Shown here: positions 44,214-54,226 of the stretch, one piece after another | Numbering within the stretch: the stretch's first letter is position 1 | How the letters are laid out: each line of letters begins with the position of its first letter | NCBI GenBank assembly: GCA_965153355.1 | Contig: OZ231126.1 | Coordinates: forward strand, 105,834,001 to 105,898,000 | Length of the DNA: 64,000 bases | Reading direction: 5' to 3' | DNA from: Flaccisagitta enflata | Lineage: Eukaryota > Chaetognatha > Sagittoidea > Aphragmophora | Program-made: the position numbers and the translations under genes | Notes under the pieces: generated by a model | What the model saw: only the letters and a program-made list of their open reading frames with translations | Databases searched by the model: none | What the model was told of the DNA's origin: nothing

Positions 44214-45244
44214 GCATAGTTACAAACAGCGTTATCCATCATAATGTGGCTTGGAAAGCCACATAAAACATCTCTAATGTTTAGGATAGCTGTTGCTATG
44301 TTAGCGTCGTCAACGCTTGTTGCTACATAATTTATCATATATCTAGATTTGTGGTCTATATAACATATGATGTATCTAGGATTCCCAGCTGCTGTTTGGC
44401 AAAAACCGTACAAAGGTCCCAAAGCCTCCAGGGAACTCTGATCGTTGTTTTCTGCTACTATTTGCTCTCCCTGCTTTGTTCCCCACCCTTTTGTGTGGTT
44501 GTTCATCACACATATCTCACATGATTTGATTATTCTTGCAATTTTGGCCCTCATGGAAAATTGAAAGTATTTTTTGTTAATGGCGTAAAAGGTACGCCTT
44601 TGGCCAGCATGCATGTGTGGTGATTCCAGTCGTGTGTGGACATCTTTTATTAGTTGTTGAAACTGTTTATCTCCAACTACTAAAAGAGTATCTGTCCGTC
44701 CGTCTGGGTTGTGCCAAACCCTAAATAGGATTTCTTGATCATTTAATGTGAAAAGTGATCTGTTTTTATGGAAATGTTGCATTTCTTGTGATTCTAGGAA
44801 AGCTGATATTTTGTCCGGTGAAGGAATGTTGTTCTTTATAATATTTTTGATCTCATCAATAATATTATCATCAGCTTGTAACTCAAGTACGCTTTTCAAG
44901 CGTTCATCTTTATAATGAGGTAGATCTTGGTCTTTACAGATGTTGTCGTCAATAACGTTGGTCAAAATTCCGCATGCGCCTTCTTCAACTTCCTCGTCAG
45001 TCAATCCAAACGCTGCGATTTGGTGGTGGTCGATCGCCAAAATTCGCGGCGGCTCCCACTCCTCGAATGATATTACGGTGGTGGAATGACTCTCAGAGGG
45101 CGACGTTAGCGCCTTCATTATCTCCTTCACATTAGTGCCGGTGTTTTCACATTCATCTATAACTTGTTTACCGGGTGAGACTGCGTGTGAAAGAGCTTGC
45201 CGTCTGCTGGTTGTGAAAAACTTTTCAGCCTCATCAGCGGCTGA
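44214..45244 (-). pseudogene. Integrase N-terminal and first part of the catalytic domain
   Basis: After the TGA the frame stays open. An HHCC zinc domain is visible (HMHAGQRRTF...IIKSCEICVMNN), then the catalytic core with CYIDHKSRY (first Asp) and MMDNA (second Asp). It is broken at 44213 by an insertion that separates the third catalytic residue. Confidence 0.75.
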
Positions 45245-45955
45245 TCACGAAAATAATTTTTCCCATGGAATAGGGTACCCTCTACTACTGTAAATTCTAT
45301 TTTCCAAAAATCTAAAGAATCTACTGTCTGGTTGAGTGTCTAGATCCATTCTTGAGAAACTATCAACCATTTGAATTCTAGACTCAGCGAAAATAACTTT
45401 GAAGTTATAGTCTTGTAGCCTAAAGAATCTTCTAGCTAAGTCTTTTGGCACTCTTTCTAAACTACACCAATTTTTTATGGTAGAATTATTGGTCACTACG
45501 AAGAAACAGCGCGTTAATAATATGAAGCTCCATCTAGAGCAACTTTCTTCCAGTGCCAGTAATTCTAACAAAAAAATGGGGTAGTTAGCCCAAGAGTCAT
45601 CAATCTTTCTACTCCAACATCCCACTAAGCTCAAATATTTCTTTGTCGGATCCAAATTAGAATTTGGTAGGGGTGGTAATAATTGAACCAGACAAGCGCT
45701 GAGCTGGCAGGAGGATGCATCGGTAAAAAGTATTGTGAGAATTCCAGGGTCCCCGTCCATGATTCTTAATGCTCCGACATCAGGATCTAAAAGATAAGAC
45801 CTTAATTTTTCAAAATCCTTTCGGTCTTGATCTGTAGGTGAAAATTTTGTTTTTGGATGGGCTAGTTTCCTAAGGGGTGACATAAACTCGCTTAATCTCG
45901 GGGCTGCCGGAAGAAAATACCTAAAGAAGGCAGCCCTGCTTATAGCTTCTTTCTT
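45245..45955 (-). pseudogene. RT thumb and RNase H remnant
   Basis: It continues on the other side of the insertion: AAFFRYFLPAAPRLSEFMSP is the usual connection block after the RT palm. RNase H follows with TDASS (first catalytic Asp), an ALEE block (Glu) and VVTNNS, where the third catalytic Asp is Asn. It ends at a TGA (45245-45247) that interrupts a frame otherwise continuing into the integrase. The open frame seen up to 46039 begins inside the insertion. Confidence 0.75.
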
Positions 45956-46574
45956 CACTGCTTTCTGAGAGAAGATTTGTGACAAGAATGATATCACTCC
46001 GGGTTTTTCTGCATTTTTGAGTAGGTTATAGGCATACAAATCAAGAACTATTCATTGGAAAATCATCCCTATAGCGCATTTTGAAAAAAAAGTCAAAAAT
46101 CTATAATTTAAGCTTCATTATACATTGATAACTTTGCAAGTTGGTCTGACTAATTTTTTGACAGCAGATTGACAATCCTGATCTAATTCCCTTTCATTTG
46201 ATAGGTCGCACTATATGGTTTTAATAAGAGATAACATTTTCATTTTTTAAGCCACCGTTACAAAAATTACAGCGGTGGCCTAAAATATGAAAATTTAATT
46301 TCTCATCAAAACAATATAGTGCGACCTATCAAATTAAAGGGAATTTCATCAGGATCAACAATATGCTGTTAAAAAAAGAGTTTGACCAAATTGAAAAATT
46401 CTTTGTGCAAAATGAAGCTTTGAATTATAATTTTTTGACATTTTTTCAAAATGTGCTCTAGGGATGATTTTCAACTGAATTGTTCTTGATTTGTATGCCC
46501 ATGACCTACACAAAAATGCAGAAAACCCCGGAGTGATATCATTCTTGTCACAAATCTTCTGTCAGAAAGCAGTG
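45956..46574. mobile_element. 619 bp foldback element with CACTG ends and 4 bp target duplication
   Basis: It starts CACTGCTTTCTGAGAGAAG and ends CTTCTGTCAGAAAGCAGTG. The two halves are inverted copies over about 300 bp each. TCTT is duplicated on both sides (45952-45955 and 46575-46578). Removing the element and one TCTT restores a continuous reading frame of the interrupted RT. The termini and 4 bp duplication fit a non-autonomous CMC (Chapaev-like) element. Confidence 0.85.
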
Positions 46575-47004
46575 TCTTGTCGTTCGGAAAAGATAGTGTT
46601 TTAATCTTTTCCCTTTTCTCATCTGCTATCATCTCTGAAGACCTTGATATTTGGTATCCTAATACTCTGACATCGCTCCTAAAGAAATCACATTTCTTGG
46701 GACTAATCAAAATATTATAACATGAACAAACAGCAAAAACATTGGGAAGATCCTCTTCTAAATGCTTTTTAGCGCTGGGACTGGCTATGCTCAGGTTGTC
46801 CAAATAGGGTAAGCAGCATTTTAATTTGGAAAATAATCTGCATATTGTAGACATCGCCACCTGCGCTGAGTTTTTGTATCCCATGGGTAACCTAACCATC
46901 CTATATCTTTTTCCATTGGCAAAAAAATTAAATAAAAGCTTAGCTGAATCATGGTCAATATTAAATTGATAATAAAACAGTACACAGTCGATATTTGACC
47001 ACAT
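46575..47004 (-). pseudogene. Reverse transcriptase palm remnant
   Basis: It contains RYRMVRLPMGYKNSAQVA (the usual LPFGL-N-A block), the active-site block as YLDN instead of YxDD, and VLGYQIS. It is in another frame than the preceding segment because of the deletion. It is cut by the foldback insertion at 46574. The changed active site and lost motif A mean no activity. Confidence 0.75.
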
Positions 47005-48745
47005 TTGACCTTAGTTGACCTTGATATCTAATCTCATGGATTATGGCCATATGCGAATAATACCCCCCTTCTCCTTCATCATCTTTGAGTTCCTCGATGA
47101 TTTTGCGATCAAGCATAGACTTAAGATGAGTTTTAAGATATTCCATCTTCTCAGGGCTCAACCTTCTATGACCTAATCTTTTAGGGGGTGGTGCATTTGG
47201 CAAAATATTGATCTTAATCGGTGTAACATCAATTCCTTTATGAAACTGGTCCGGGCATGTTTCGTTGTAGAATATGTGTTTATAGGATATAAGAGTTCTC
47301 TCAAATTCTGTCCTCATATCTTCAGCTACCGATGACAGATCAAAATTTTTCAAAAATTCAGAATTATCCAGCCAAAATTTGCATGTTTTGGACTTTTCAG
47401 TTTCTATTTTATTATCAATAATAGAATCCTCTATTATAACCTGACTCTCTACGGCTTCACTCTTTAAATCCATATCTATACCATTATTATAGATGTCTAT
47501 CAAAGTCTCCGGGGAAACTTTGTTCTTGTTCATTATATCAGTGAATTTAACAGCTTCTGTTGTCTTTTCACTCTCAACAGGTTCTGAATTGGCCATTTCT
47601 CCGTCGTTCTTTTCCTTATCCTCATCCAATGCGCCGATTGAAACAACTTGGTCAAATTCACTATCTAGCTCGGATAATGCATCTGATATGTCATCAGAGG
47701 TAAATGCCATTACTGTCATTTCATCGAGTGTATCACCATTCATTTTTAATTCCCCTATGGGTAAGTTTCTATTCAAGCGCAAAATTGATCCTGACCAATT
47801 CGCAATTGGTATTTTTAAGTGCTCTGTCTTGTCATTTACTAGAAATGAAGGTATTGTCATTTGATTTTCGCCGTTGTCATGCACGGATAAGAATACATAA
47901 CTTTTATCTAAAATCGGTTTTCTGTCTATTTTGACCTTCACATGAGCTGTTTTAAATGGCATGATTTCGGTATCACTGCATAGTCTTACCCAATTGTTAA
48001 TGTAGATTCTTCTATTCCCCTCAAAATAATTATTCATTCTAATGTCTAACTGATTGAGTGAATCCTCTATAGTCGGCGAGGTTTTTATCCCTAATTCACC
48101 ATTATAAAAAATTTCAGTTTTGGTATTCAGTGAGATTGAGGGTGGGTAATTCCTCATAAGATCTATTCCTATGATGATGTCACGCACATCAGCTAGATAA
48201 AACTTCATGAGTATTTTGATGGGATAAAATTCTACATTCAACATGACGTATTGACTAATAGTCTGCTTACTCCTATCGTCATACAATTTTACTTTTATTG
48301 GGTCGGACATATTATATACAGTACCTAAATCTTTAAATCTATACCCGCAAAGGCTTAAATCCGCTCCAGAATCTGCAAAAGTACTTATTTTAATGCCATT
48401 GATTATCACACTAGTGTAATATTTTCCCTTTTTGGGACGATTTTTATTAGTAATGGGGTCAATTGATAACATTTGGTCACATTGAGTATCACAGTCAGAA
48501 TTATTTGACGCATGAATAGAATTTTTGCTAACAGCATCAATAACAGTGCAGTCAATTTCATGATTATCGCCACTGCTGGAATGAATACCATCATTATCAC
48601 AATTTTCATGATGAATTATATCATTATCACATTGATGATCACAATTACGCACAGAAAAATTATCACATATTGTAAGTGGTTCTAAATGAGATTCGTTGGT
48701 AGATACAGCCGAACTGATTTGATTAGATGAGGAAGGGATTGGTAG
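46961..48745 (-). CDS. Protease and start of reverse transcriptase (pol)
   Basis: The frame is open directly after the gag TGA, without needing an ATG. An aspartic protease is visible: FADSGADLSLC holds the catalytic D-S-G and IIGIDLMR is the C-terminal flap/strand motif. A linker with acidic residues leads to the first RT region (PPPKRL...LSPEKMEYLKTHLKSMLD). The frame then breaks near 46980, where the part that should hold RT motif A (with the first catalytic Asp) is missing. Confidence 0.75.
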   Translation of the reverse strand, partial: LPIPSSSNQISSAVSTNESHLEPLTICDNFSVRNCDHQCDNDIIHHENCDNDGIHSSSGDNHEIDCTVIDAVSKNSIHASNNSDCDTQCDQMLSIDPITNKNRPKKGKYYTSVIINGIKISTFADSGADLSLCGYRFKDLGTVYNMSDPIKVKLYDDRSKQTISQYVMLNVEFYPIKILMKFYLADVRDIIIGIDLMRNYPPSISLNTKTEIFYNGELGIKTSPTIEDSLNQLDIRMNNYFEGNRRIYINNWVRLCSDTEIMPFKTAHVKVKIDRKPILDKSYVFLSVHDNGENQMTIPSFLVNDKTEHLKIPIANWSGSILRLNRNLPIGELKMNGDTLDEMTVMAFTSDDISDALSELDSEFDQVVSIGALDEDKEKNDGEMANSEPVESEKTTEAVKFTDIMNKNKVSPETLIDIYNNGIDMDLKSEAVESQVIIEDSIIDNKIETEKSKTCKFWLDNSEFLKNFDLSSVAEDMRTEFERTLISYKHIFYNETCPDQFHKGIDVTPIKINILPNAPPPKRLGHRRLSPEKMEYLKTHLKSMLDRKIIEELKDDEGEGGYYSHMAIIHEIRYQGQLRSNVVKYRLCTVLLSI

Positions 48746-51298
48746 TCAACGGGGATTTTTGTTGCTAAGGCCCTTCAGGATTTGTTTCCGTTCGTTGGGT
48801 TGTTTGGGACAGAGTATGGCGTAATGCCTGTCTTGTCCGTCAAGGGGTGTACCGCAAAAAGGGCATAATTTCCTACACTGATCCTTATTTCTGTCGTCGT
48901 AGGTATGTTTCGCTCCCAAACAGCAGTAACATCCCGTAAGATTAAAAGCTTTCATTTCTTGCACAGCTGCTGCCGCTTGCCGATCGCCCGCGTCTACCGC
49001 GGCCGCCGACGGGGCCGGAGCTTTGGGCTTTTTCGGGGCCTGAGGCTTCGGCTGTTTTCCCTTCGACGACTCTTTGCCTTTGGGTTGGCCCTTCGGGTTC
49101 CCGGAAGACGTCGTTGACGAAATCTTGGACCACTTCTGTCTCTTCCCGGCAGGTTGGTGGTAGCCAGAAGCTTTGTCCGAGCCGTTGAAAACACGTTCAG
49201 CCTGGAGATTTTGTACAGTTTTAGAGGCAAAGTTACGTACTTGATCGAGTGTTCTCACTGCCCCGTAGTCATGTAATCTAACAGTCTCTCTAACTTTCTT
49301 ATTATAGATCCCAGATATAAATTCTTTAATTGTATCATCTAGGTCTCTCCTTGCCTCTTCCATTATATCTATATGGCGCTCGTAAAATGTTTCTATGCTC
49401 TCATTAGCTTTTTGTTTGTTGTTCATAGCAACTAAGGTGCTATGCTGCTTAATATTGGGCCACTGGGCCACTCTAAATTCTTTAATAAAATGTCTAAAAC
49501 TAGTAAAATATGACTGTTTTTCAGCGAGTCTGTTTGCTACATGACTATATTTATTTTGTACTTTTTGGAGAAAGAGACCGATTAAGGTGTAAATACTTGT
49601 CTCGGCATTACAGCCAGATTTAACTAAATTGAGAAATTTTCTTTCTTCTCTTTTGTAGCTCAAAATCTCATCATCTGTGGATTTTTTGTCAAAATTTATC
49701 TTTTCAGTTATTCTATATAAATGCCTATGTATTGTGTGATCAGGATACCCTCCAACGACTGGCCCACCAGTCATATGCTTGAGGACAAAACCTACCCCAA
49801 TTTCCTCAAATCCAGGGAAGGTCGGGACAGGGTCGTTTCCCAATGCGCGGGGCCGACTTGGAGGGTTGGGTGTTGGAATGCTGCTTGAGCCGCTGCCCCC
49901 GGCCGCCGCCGGTGTCCCGCTGAGTGAATGGGCGGCGTTGATCGCCGCTGAAGATGTTGAAGCTGAAGCAACTGGATTTATTGTTTCATTCCTTCTTCCA
50001 CTTTCAGTTCCACTCGGATACGGATCAATTGGCGTGGAGACCTTCTTGAAGTATTCCAATCCGCTGACAGCATCAAAGCCGGCGTGGACGAAGACGTCTC
50101 TCGAATATGGTGGTGGATCTGAGCCTAGACGTCGGCCGCGACCGCTCATCGACTTTTCTTCTCTTCCCTCGAAGATATCAACTTTCCAGGAAGATCTCGC
50201 CGAATTGGCGGAATCTCCATCTCCAAGTGTGTCGTCGGATTTGGTGCTTCCATCTCTCGCTTTTGAAGGTGAGGACGATTTTTCTCTATTTTCTCTGAAT
50301 TGCTTTAGCAACTTCTTTTCTTCATCTGATCTGGCGATAGAGACGTATCTTTCCTCGTTGTCACCATCGTTGTCATCGTCGTCGTCATCGTCGTTGTCGT
50401 CACTTATGTAGCTGTAATAAGTAACGGGTGCGATTGAAGGTTTCTCACTCTTCTTTACTTTCATGTAATAGGTCTTGAGAATCCCATCCTCTCTTCTATA
50501 GAACTCCTGCATGACAAACTCTTCAGTGCCAGTGCACATCTCGACATTCTGCCCAGACGGCATCGCCTCTGACACGGAAGAGTTCATCTGATGCTGACTG
50601 ACTGACGAACTAACTTCGGCCATTGTCTGTCCTTCAAAAGCGTTATCTTCACTCCAAAAGTACTCTTCTTCATCTTCCCAAGGTTCCATATCGAAAGGGG
50701 GTTCTTGTGGAGTTTTTGCTATCTCGACACTTTCGATTTTGTTGATGATGTCGCGGACTGATATCCTTTTATCATCTTCATCTGTCAGATCCACTAACTC
50801 AGGCACTTCTGTGTCTTCGAATCTGACAACTTTCCCGCTTGTGTCTATAATTGGCTTCACATCCATCGCCTCATCCTCCTCCTCCTCTTCTTCTTTGTTT
50901 TCCTCCTCTTGACGGTCATCCTCACTTTCTTCCGCATCATCATAGTTTCCGCTTACCTTGGTGTCTATCCCTGCCGCTGTTTTCTCAACTATCTTTTGAT
51001 TGGCAACAGACTGGGAAGAAATTGGGCCTTCAGCAAAAACTTTCTCCAACCACTCGTTTGCTTCCTTGTTAAGCTGCGTCGGTTGCAGCTGTTGCTGCAG
51101 AGGAAGATGATGTTGCTGAAGAGCGATGAGTGTTGGTGATTGATGGGGTTGATGACGCCTTTTAGGTGAAGATTGAAGAAATCGAGAAGGATCAGGTTGT
51201 TGTTGCTGCTGCTGCGGAGGTGTCTTCGACTTCCGCGTAGGGCTTCGCTGCTGCTGCTGCTGCTGTTGATGTTGCAGCTGCTGTGGTTGTTGCTGCGG
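48746..51298 (-). CDS. Gag capsid and zinc-knuckle part
   Basis: This segment lies in the same frame as the upstream one, with its first ATG at 51049. It runs through an acidic region with an Asp run, a Pro/Gly linker and a helical capsid-like block (about 49260-49700 on the map, with NESIETFYERH). A Lys/Pro-rich segment and two Cys/His motifs follow (CYCC...H...C and CPFC...H...C) that bind nucleic acid in Gag proteins. It ends at TGA, followed by CTA, 48 residues after the first knuckle, with pol in the same frame behind it. Confidence 0.75.
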   Translation of the reverse strand, partial: PQQQPQQLQHQQQQQQQRSPTRKSKTPPQQQQQQPDPSRFLQSSPKRRHQPHQSPTLIALQQHHLPLQQQLQPTQLNKEANEWLEKVFAEGPISSQSVANQKIVEKTAAGIDTKVSGNYDDAEESEDDRQEEENKEEEEEEDEAMDVKPIIDTSGKVVRFEDTEVPELVDLTDEDDKRISVRDIINKIESVEIAKTPQEPPFDMEPWEDEEEYFWSEDNAFEGQTMAEVSSSVSQHQMNSSVSEAMPSGQNVEMCTGTEEFVMQEFYRREDGILKTYYMKVKKSEKPSIAPVTYYSYISDDNDDDDDDDNDGDNEERYVSIARSDEEKKLLKQFRENREKSSSPSKARDGSTKSDDTLGDGDSANSARSSWKVDIFEGREEKSMSGRGRRLGSDPPPYSRDVFVHAGFDAVSGLEYFKKVSTPIDPYPSGTESGRRNETINPVASASTSSAAINAAHSLSGTPAAAGGSGSSSIPTPNPPSRPRALGNDPVPTFPGFEEIGVGFVLKHMTGGPVVGGYPDHTIHRHLYRITEKINFDKKSTDDEILSYKREERKFLNLVKSGCNAETSIYTLIGLFLQKVQNKYSHVANRLAEKQSYFTSFRHFIKEFRVAQWPNIKQHSTLVAMNNKQKANESIETFYERHIDIMEEARRDLDDTIKEFISGIYNKKVRETVRLHDYGAVRTLDQVRNFASKTVQNLQAERVFNGSDKASGYHQPAGKRQKWSKISSTTSSGNPKGQPKGKESSKGKQPKPQAPKKPKAPAPSAAAVDAGDRQAAAAVQEMKAFNLTGCYCCLGAKHTYDDRNKDQCRKLCPFCGTPLDGQDRHYAILCPKQPNERKQILKGLSNKNPR

Positions 51299-52876
51299 TT
51301 ACTGATGCTGCTGCTGCTGTTGCCGCCGCTGCTGCTGCTGCCGCTGCTGCTGTTGATGAAGTGCCTCTTCTTTGGGTATCTGCTGTTGCACCTGCTGGTG
51401 CAGCATTTGCTGCTGTTGCACCTGTGCTAAAATCTTTTGTTGATGCTGTTGTTGCAGTGTCGGATTTGTAATTTTGATTGAATTATCCGATGGATTCGGA
51501 GGGAATTGAAAATGTGTTGTCGAGCCATCAAAAGTAAGTGGTGGTGGTCGATTCACTCTCTGCAATCGAGGCTGAGAGAAGATTTTCTTCTTCTCGTGAT
51601 CATCTGTCTCTGGTGGTTTAGACAGATCAATGGCCTGTGTCGCTTCTGATTTTGTTGAAGTTTCAGATTTGTCAGGTGTCATCAGGATTGGCACTTGGCA
51701 AAATACTTGCGTTTTGCCTTTCAAATTGGCCACTTGACTGATTGCTTGCAAACCTGCCATTGGAGCTATCGCTGGAAAAGTCGGTTTAACCTTCTTTTGG
51801 TCCTGCTTGGTTGATTTGACTTCAGCCACTGCGGTTGGTACGCCCTCGGCTTTGATTTTCATTGGGACTTTCTTCTTCAAGTTTGGAGATGACAGAATAG
51901 GGACTATAAATTTGGGTTTTAGTCCCTGTAACTCGAGGAGGGCGTGTCTTTCCACATCTGCGACTGACACGACATTCCTTTCTATAATTCCTTGGACATT
52001 TTCCTTGATGATCCAAGATCTTTTTGAGTCGAGGAACCTTTTCAGTTGATCCATGTTAATCCACTCTTTCGTCATTTTGAATGTCGTTGAGTAGAACTCA
52101 AATACAAGTTGTTCCATCTTTTCACATCTGTCTTTCAGATTTTGAAATTCCCATTGGCGTGGTACCTCCCTTTGAGATACCTGGGTCAAGCGCAAAACTT
52201 CATTCTCAGCCTTTTCTGTCCTTTCTCTCAGGTCAGAGATCACCAAAACTTTCTCATGCTCAATCCCTGAAAGCCTGGCTTCACCAGTTTCGCATCTCTC
52301 TCTCAAAGAAGTGGTTACTGCGATGTACTCTTTTGCCTTCATTTCTGCTTCATTTGCCATAGCCATGATCAACTCAGGAAAATTTCCAACCATCTTGGCA
52401 CTGAATTGAGCATAATCTAGGATTTTTGCCATGCGGATCAAATCACGGTTCTTCCATAACATGGCGAGCATATAATTCGAGTCACTCATGACTTCATTTG
52501 TGCAGTAGCTTTCAAGCGGATGGCGTTCAGTCCACTGACCACATCTCATGCATGAGATCTTACCAAAAAAAAAGAAGTCCTCGCTGAGCACCTCCTCAAG
52601 CCGGAGGATGGCCACAGCCATTTCCTCCGGCTTGAGGCCGTTGAGGTCCTTTTCTTCTAGTTTTTGATCCATAAACTCGTAGTACTCATGAGTGATGTGA
52701 TCAGTAGATTCCGGCCACCAACTATCATGGTCTACGTGTCTCCTAGCTGCGGCCTCCAAGACTGGTCGTCGGTAATTTCTGTCGCATGTGTGGTCGCACA
52801 TTCTCATGTCACGTGTGAGGCAAGTGATTGGTAAAGCAGCAGCTCTTTCTAAACGCGTGGCGTGTGTATCCTTCAT
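51299..52876 (-). CDS. Gag-like N-terminal part with coiled coils and poly-Gln end
   Basis: The ATG at 52876 opens 525 residues. They comprise a Cys/His-containing start (CDHTC), a CMRC motif, long Glu/Leu/Arg coiled coils in the middle, and a linker. The C-terminal stretch is almost only Gln with His, Leu and Arg, ending at a TAA (51299-51301). The frame beyond that TAA continues with more Gln codons straight into the next Gag segment, so the stop is probably a CAA to TAA mutation rather than a real end. The protein would form part of the particle of the retrotransposon. Confidence 0.6.
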   Translation of the reverse strand: MKDTHATRLERAAALPITCLTRDMRMCDHTCDRNYRRPVLEAAARRHVDHDSWWPESTDHITHEYYEFMDQKLEEKDLNGLKPEEMAVAILRLEEVLSEDFFFFGKISCMRCGQWTERHPLESYCTNEVMSDSNYMLAMLWKNRDLIRMAKILDYAQFSAKMVGNFPELIMAMANEAEMKAKEYIAVTTSLRERCETGEARLSGIEHEKVLVISDLRERTEKAENEVLRLTQVSQREVPRQWEFQNLKDRCEKMEQLVFEFYSTTFKMTKEWINMDQLKRFLDSKRSWIIKENVQGIIERNVVSVADVERHALLELQGLKPKFIVPILSSPNLKKKVPMKIKAEGVPTAVAEVKSTKQDQKKVKPTFPAIAPMAGLQAISQVANLKGKTQVFCQVPILMTPDKSETSTKSEATQAIDLSKPPETDDHEKKKIFSQPRLQRVNRPPPLTFDGSTTHFQFPPNPSDNSIKITNPTLQQQHQQKILAQVQQQQMLHQQVQQQIPKEEALHQQQQRQQQQRRQQQQQHQ

Positions 52877-52990
52877 GAAAACTAGAGGAGGGGGGTAACG
52901 ATCAGCCCCAGGCTTAGGAGAAGGGAGAAAGAGGTGATTACATTACGTTTTCTTTCCTCGGAATTTTCGAAAGTCCTGAAGATAGTTTTT

Positions 52991-53739
52991 GGGCAGCGGC
53001 CCCGAAGGGGACGAAGTCCTGTAGAACACAGGGGGACTTTCGTTCGTCCATCCGTCCGTCCGTTCGTTCGTTCGTCCGTTCGTCCCCCCCCATCAGGCCC
53101 CTCAGGCCTCAAATTTGGCCTCTGAGACCTCAAATATGGCCTCTCAGGCCTCAAATCTAGTCTCTCAGGCCTCAAATTAGGCCTCTCAAGCCTCAAATCT
53201 AACCTCTCAGGCCTCAAAACTGGCCTCTCAGGCCTCAAATTAGGCTTCTCAGGCCTCAAATCTAGCCTCTCAGGCCTAAAATCCGGCCTCAGGCCTCAAA
53301 TCCGGCCTCTCAGGCCTCCAATACAACCTCTCAGGCCTCAAATCTAACCTCTCAGGCCTCAAAACTGGCCTCTCAGGCCTCAAATTAGGCTTCTCAGGCC
53401 TCAAAACCATATTCTCGGGCCTCAAACCTGGCCTCTCAGGCCTCAAATTTGATCACTCAGGCCTCAAATCAGCTGTCTCAGCCTCAATTTATTGCTCTCA
53501 GGCTTTAAATCAGTCCTCTGACCTTTCAAACCTTAATCCAGCCCTCTCATGCCTCAAGTCCGCTATCTCAAGCTTCCGATTGGCATTCTTAGGCCTTACG
53601 TCAGCCTTCTAAGACCTCAGTTAAGGCTCTTGAAGGCCTTCAGTCAGCCGTCTACAGCATCTCATCCACTTCTTCAGGCAGGACGAATGAAAGTCCCCCT
53701 GTGTTCTACAGGACTTCGTCCCCTTCGGGGCCGCTGCCC
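52991..53739. mobile_element. 749 bp element with 59 bp inverted ends and an inner minisatellite
   Basis: Ends 52991-53049 and 53681-53739 are inverted with one mismatch and start GGGCAGCGGCCCCGAAGGGG. Between them lie about 35 copies of a CTCAGGCCTCAAAT unit. The element sits between the gag start and a short open frame to its right. Confidence 0.85.
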
Positions 53740-53764
53740 TGCTTCCCCTCACTCCAATTCACAA

Positions 53765-54226
53765 TCACTCAAAGCAGGGCAACGGGTATCGCTGACCACA
53801 TATTGCCCTTGGGCGACCTGTTGCCAGATGTTTCAGCGTCATCGTCTTTTGAGATGCCGCTAGGATGGATTCAGCCCATCCTGAAACATCAGGGATTTGA
53901 AGGGTACCCACCACCAATCCGGCGGATGTCCCTTTTGTCTTTTTGTTGGTACCATCATTGACTGATGGCTTTGCTGATGGAGAAGCAGATGGTATCGACG
54001 ATCCATCTTTACCGCTCACAACGGGCATTTCTTTTTCTTGATTCTCTTTCATTTTCGAGGTACCGTCTGTGGCGTTACCAACGCCGACGTCTTCGTCGCT
54101 GTAATCGTCCAAAGTTGGAGTCCCCGGATCTTTCTTTGAAGTTTCATTGTCGGAGTCTGTAGTCACAAACATGGCCGATGGTTCTATGTTGACGTTGTTG
54201 TCAGAGCTTGAGTCGGAGTAATTCAT
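53765..54226 (-). CDS. Acidic 153 aa open frame upstream of gag
   Basis: The ATG at 54226 opens a Ser/Asp/Asn-rich sequence with TPTLDDYSDEDVG and a Thr/Lys/Ser middle. It ends at TGA 26 bases before the 749 bp element. It lies in the same strand and frame as gag and may be a leader peptide of the retrotransposon or the end of an older gag N-terminus. No family is recognised. Confidence 0.35.
   Translation of the reverse strand: MNYSDSSSDNNVNIEPSAMFVTTDSDNETSKKDPGTPTLDDYSDEDVGVGNATDGTSKMKENQEKEMPVVSGKDGSSIPSASPSAKPSVNDGTNKKTKGTSAGLVVGTLQIPDVSGWAESILAASQKTMTLKHLATGRPRAICGQRYPLPCFE

Larger units (their letters stand above)
42857..52876 (-). mobile_element. Decayed Ty3/Gypsy-like LTR retrotransposon, internal region
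   Basis: Gag, protease, reverse transcriptase, RNase H and integrase follow each other on the - strand in the order of Ty3/Gypsy elements. Most parts are still in one frame, broken by in-frame stops at 51301, 48748 and 45247, a deletion with frame change near 46980, and insertions at 43621-44213 and 45956-46574. A further small element sits just upstream of gag (52991-53739). No pair of long terminal repeats was found by eye on either side. The copy is almost certainly dead. Confidence 0.8.
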
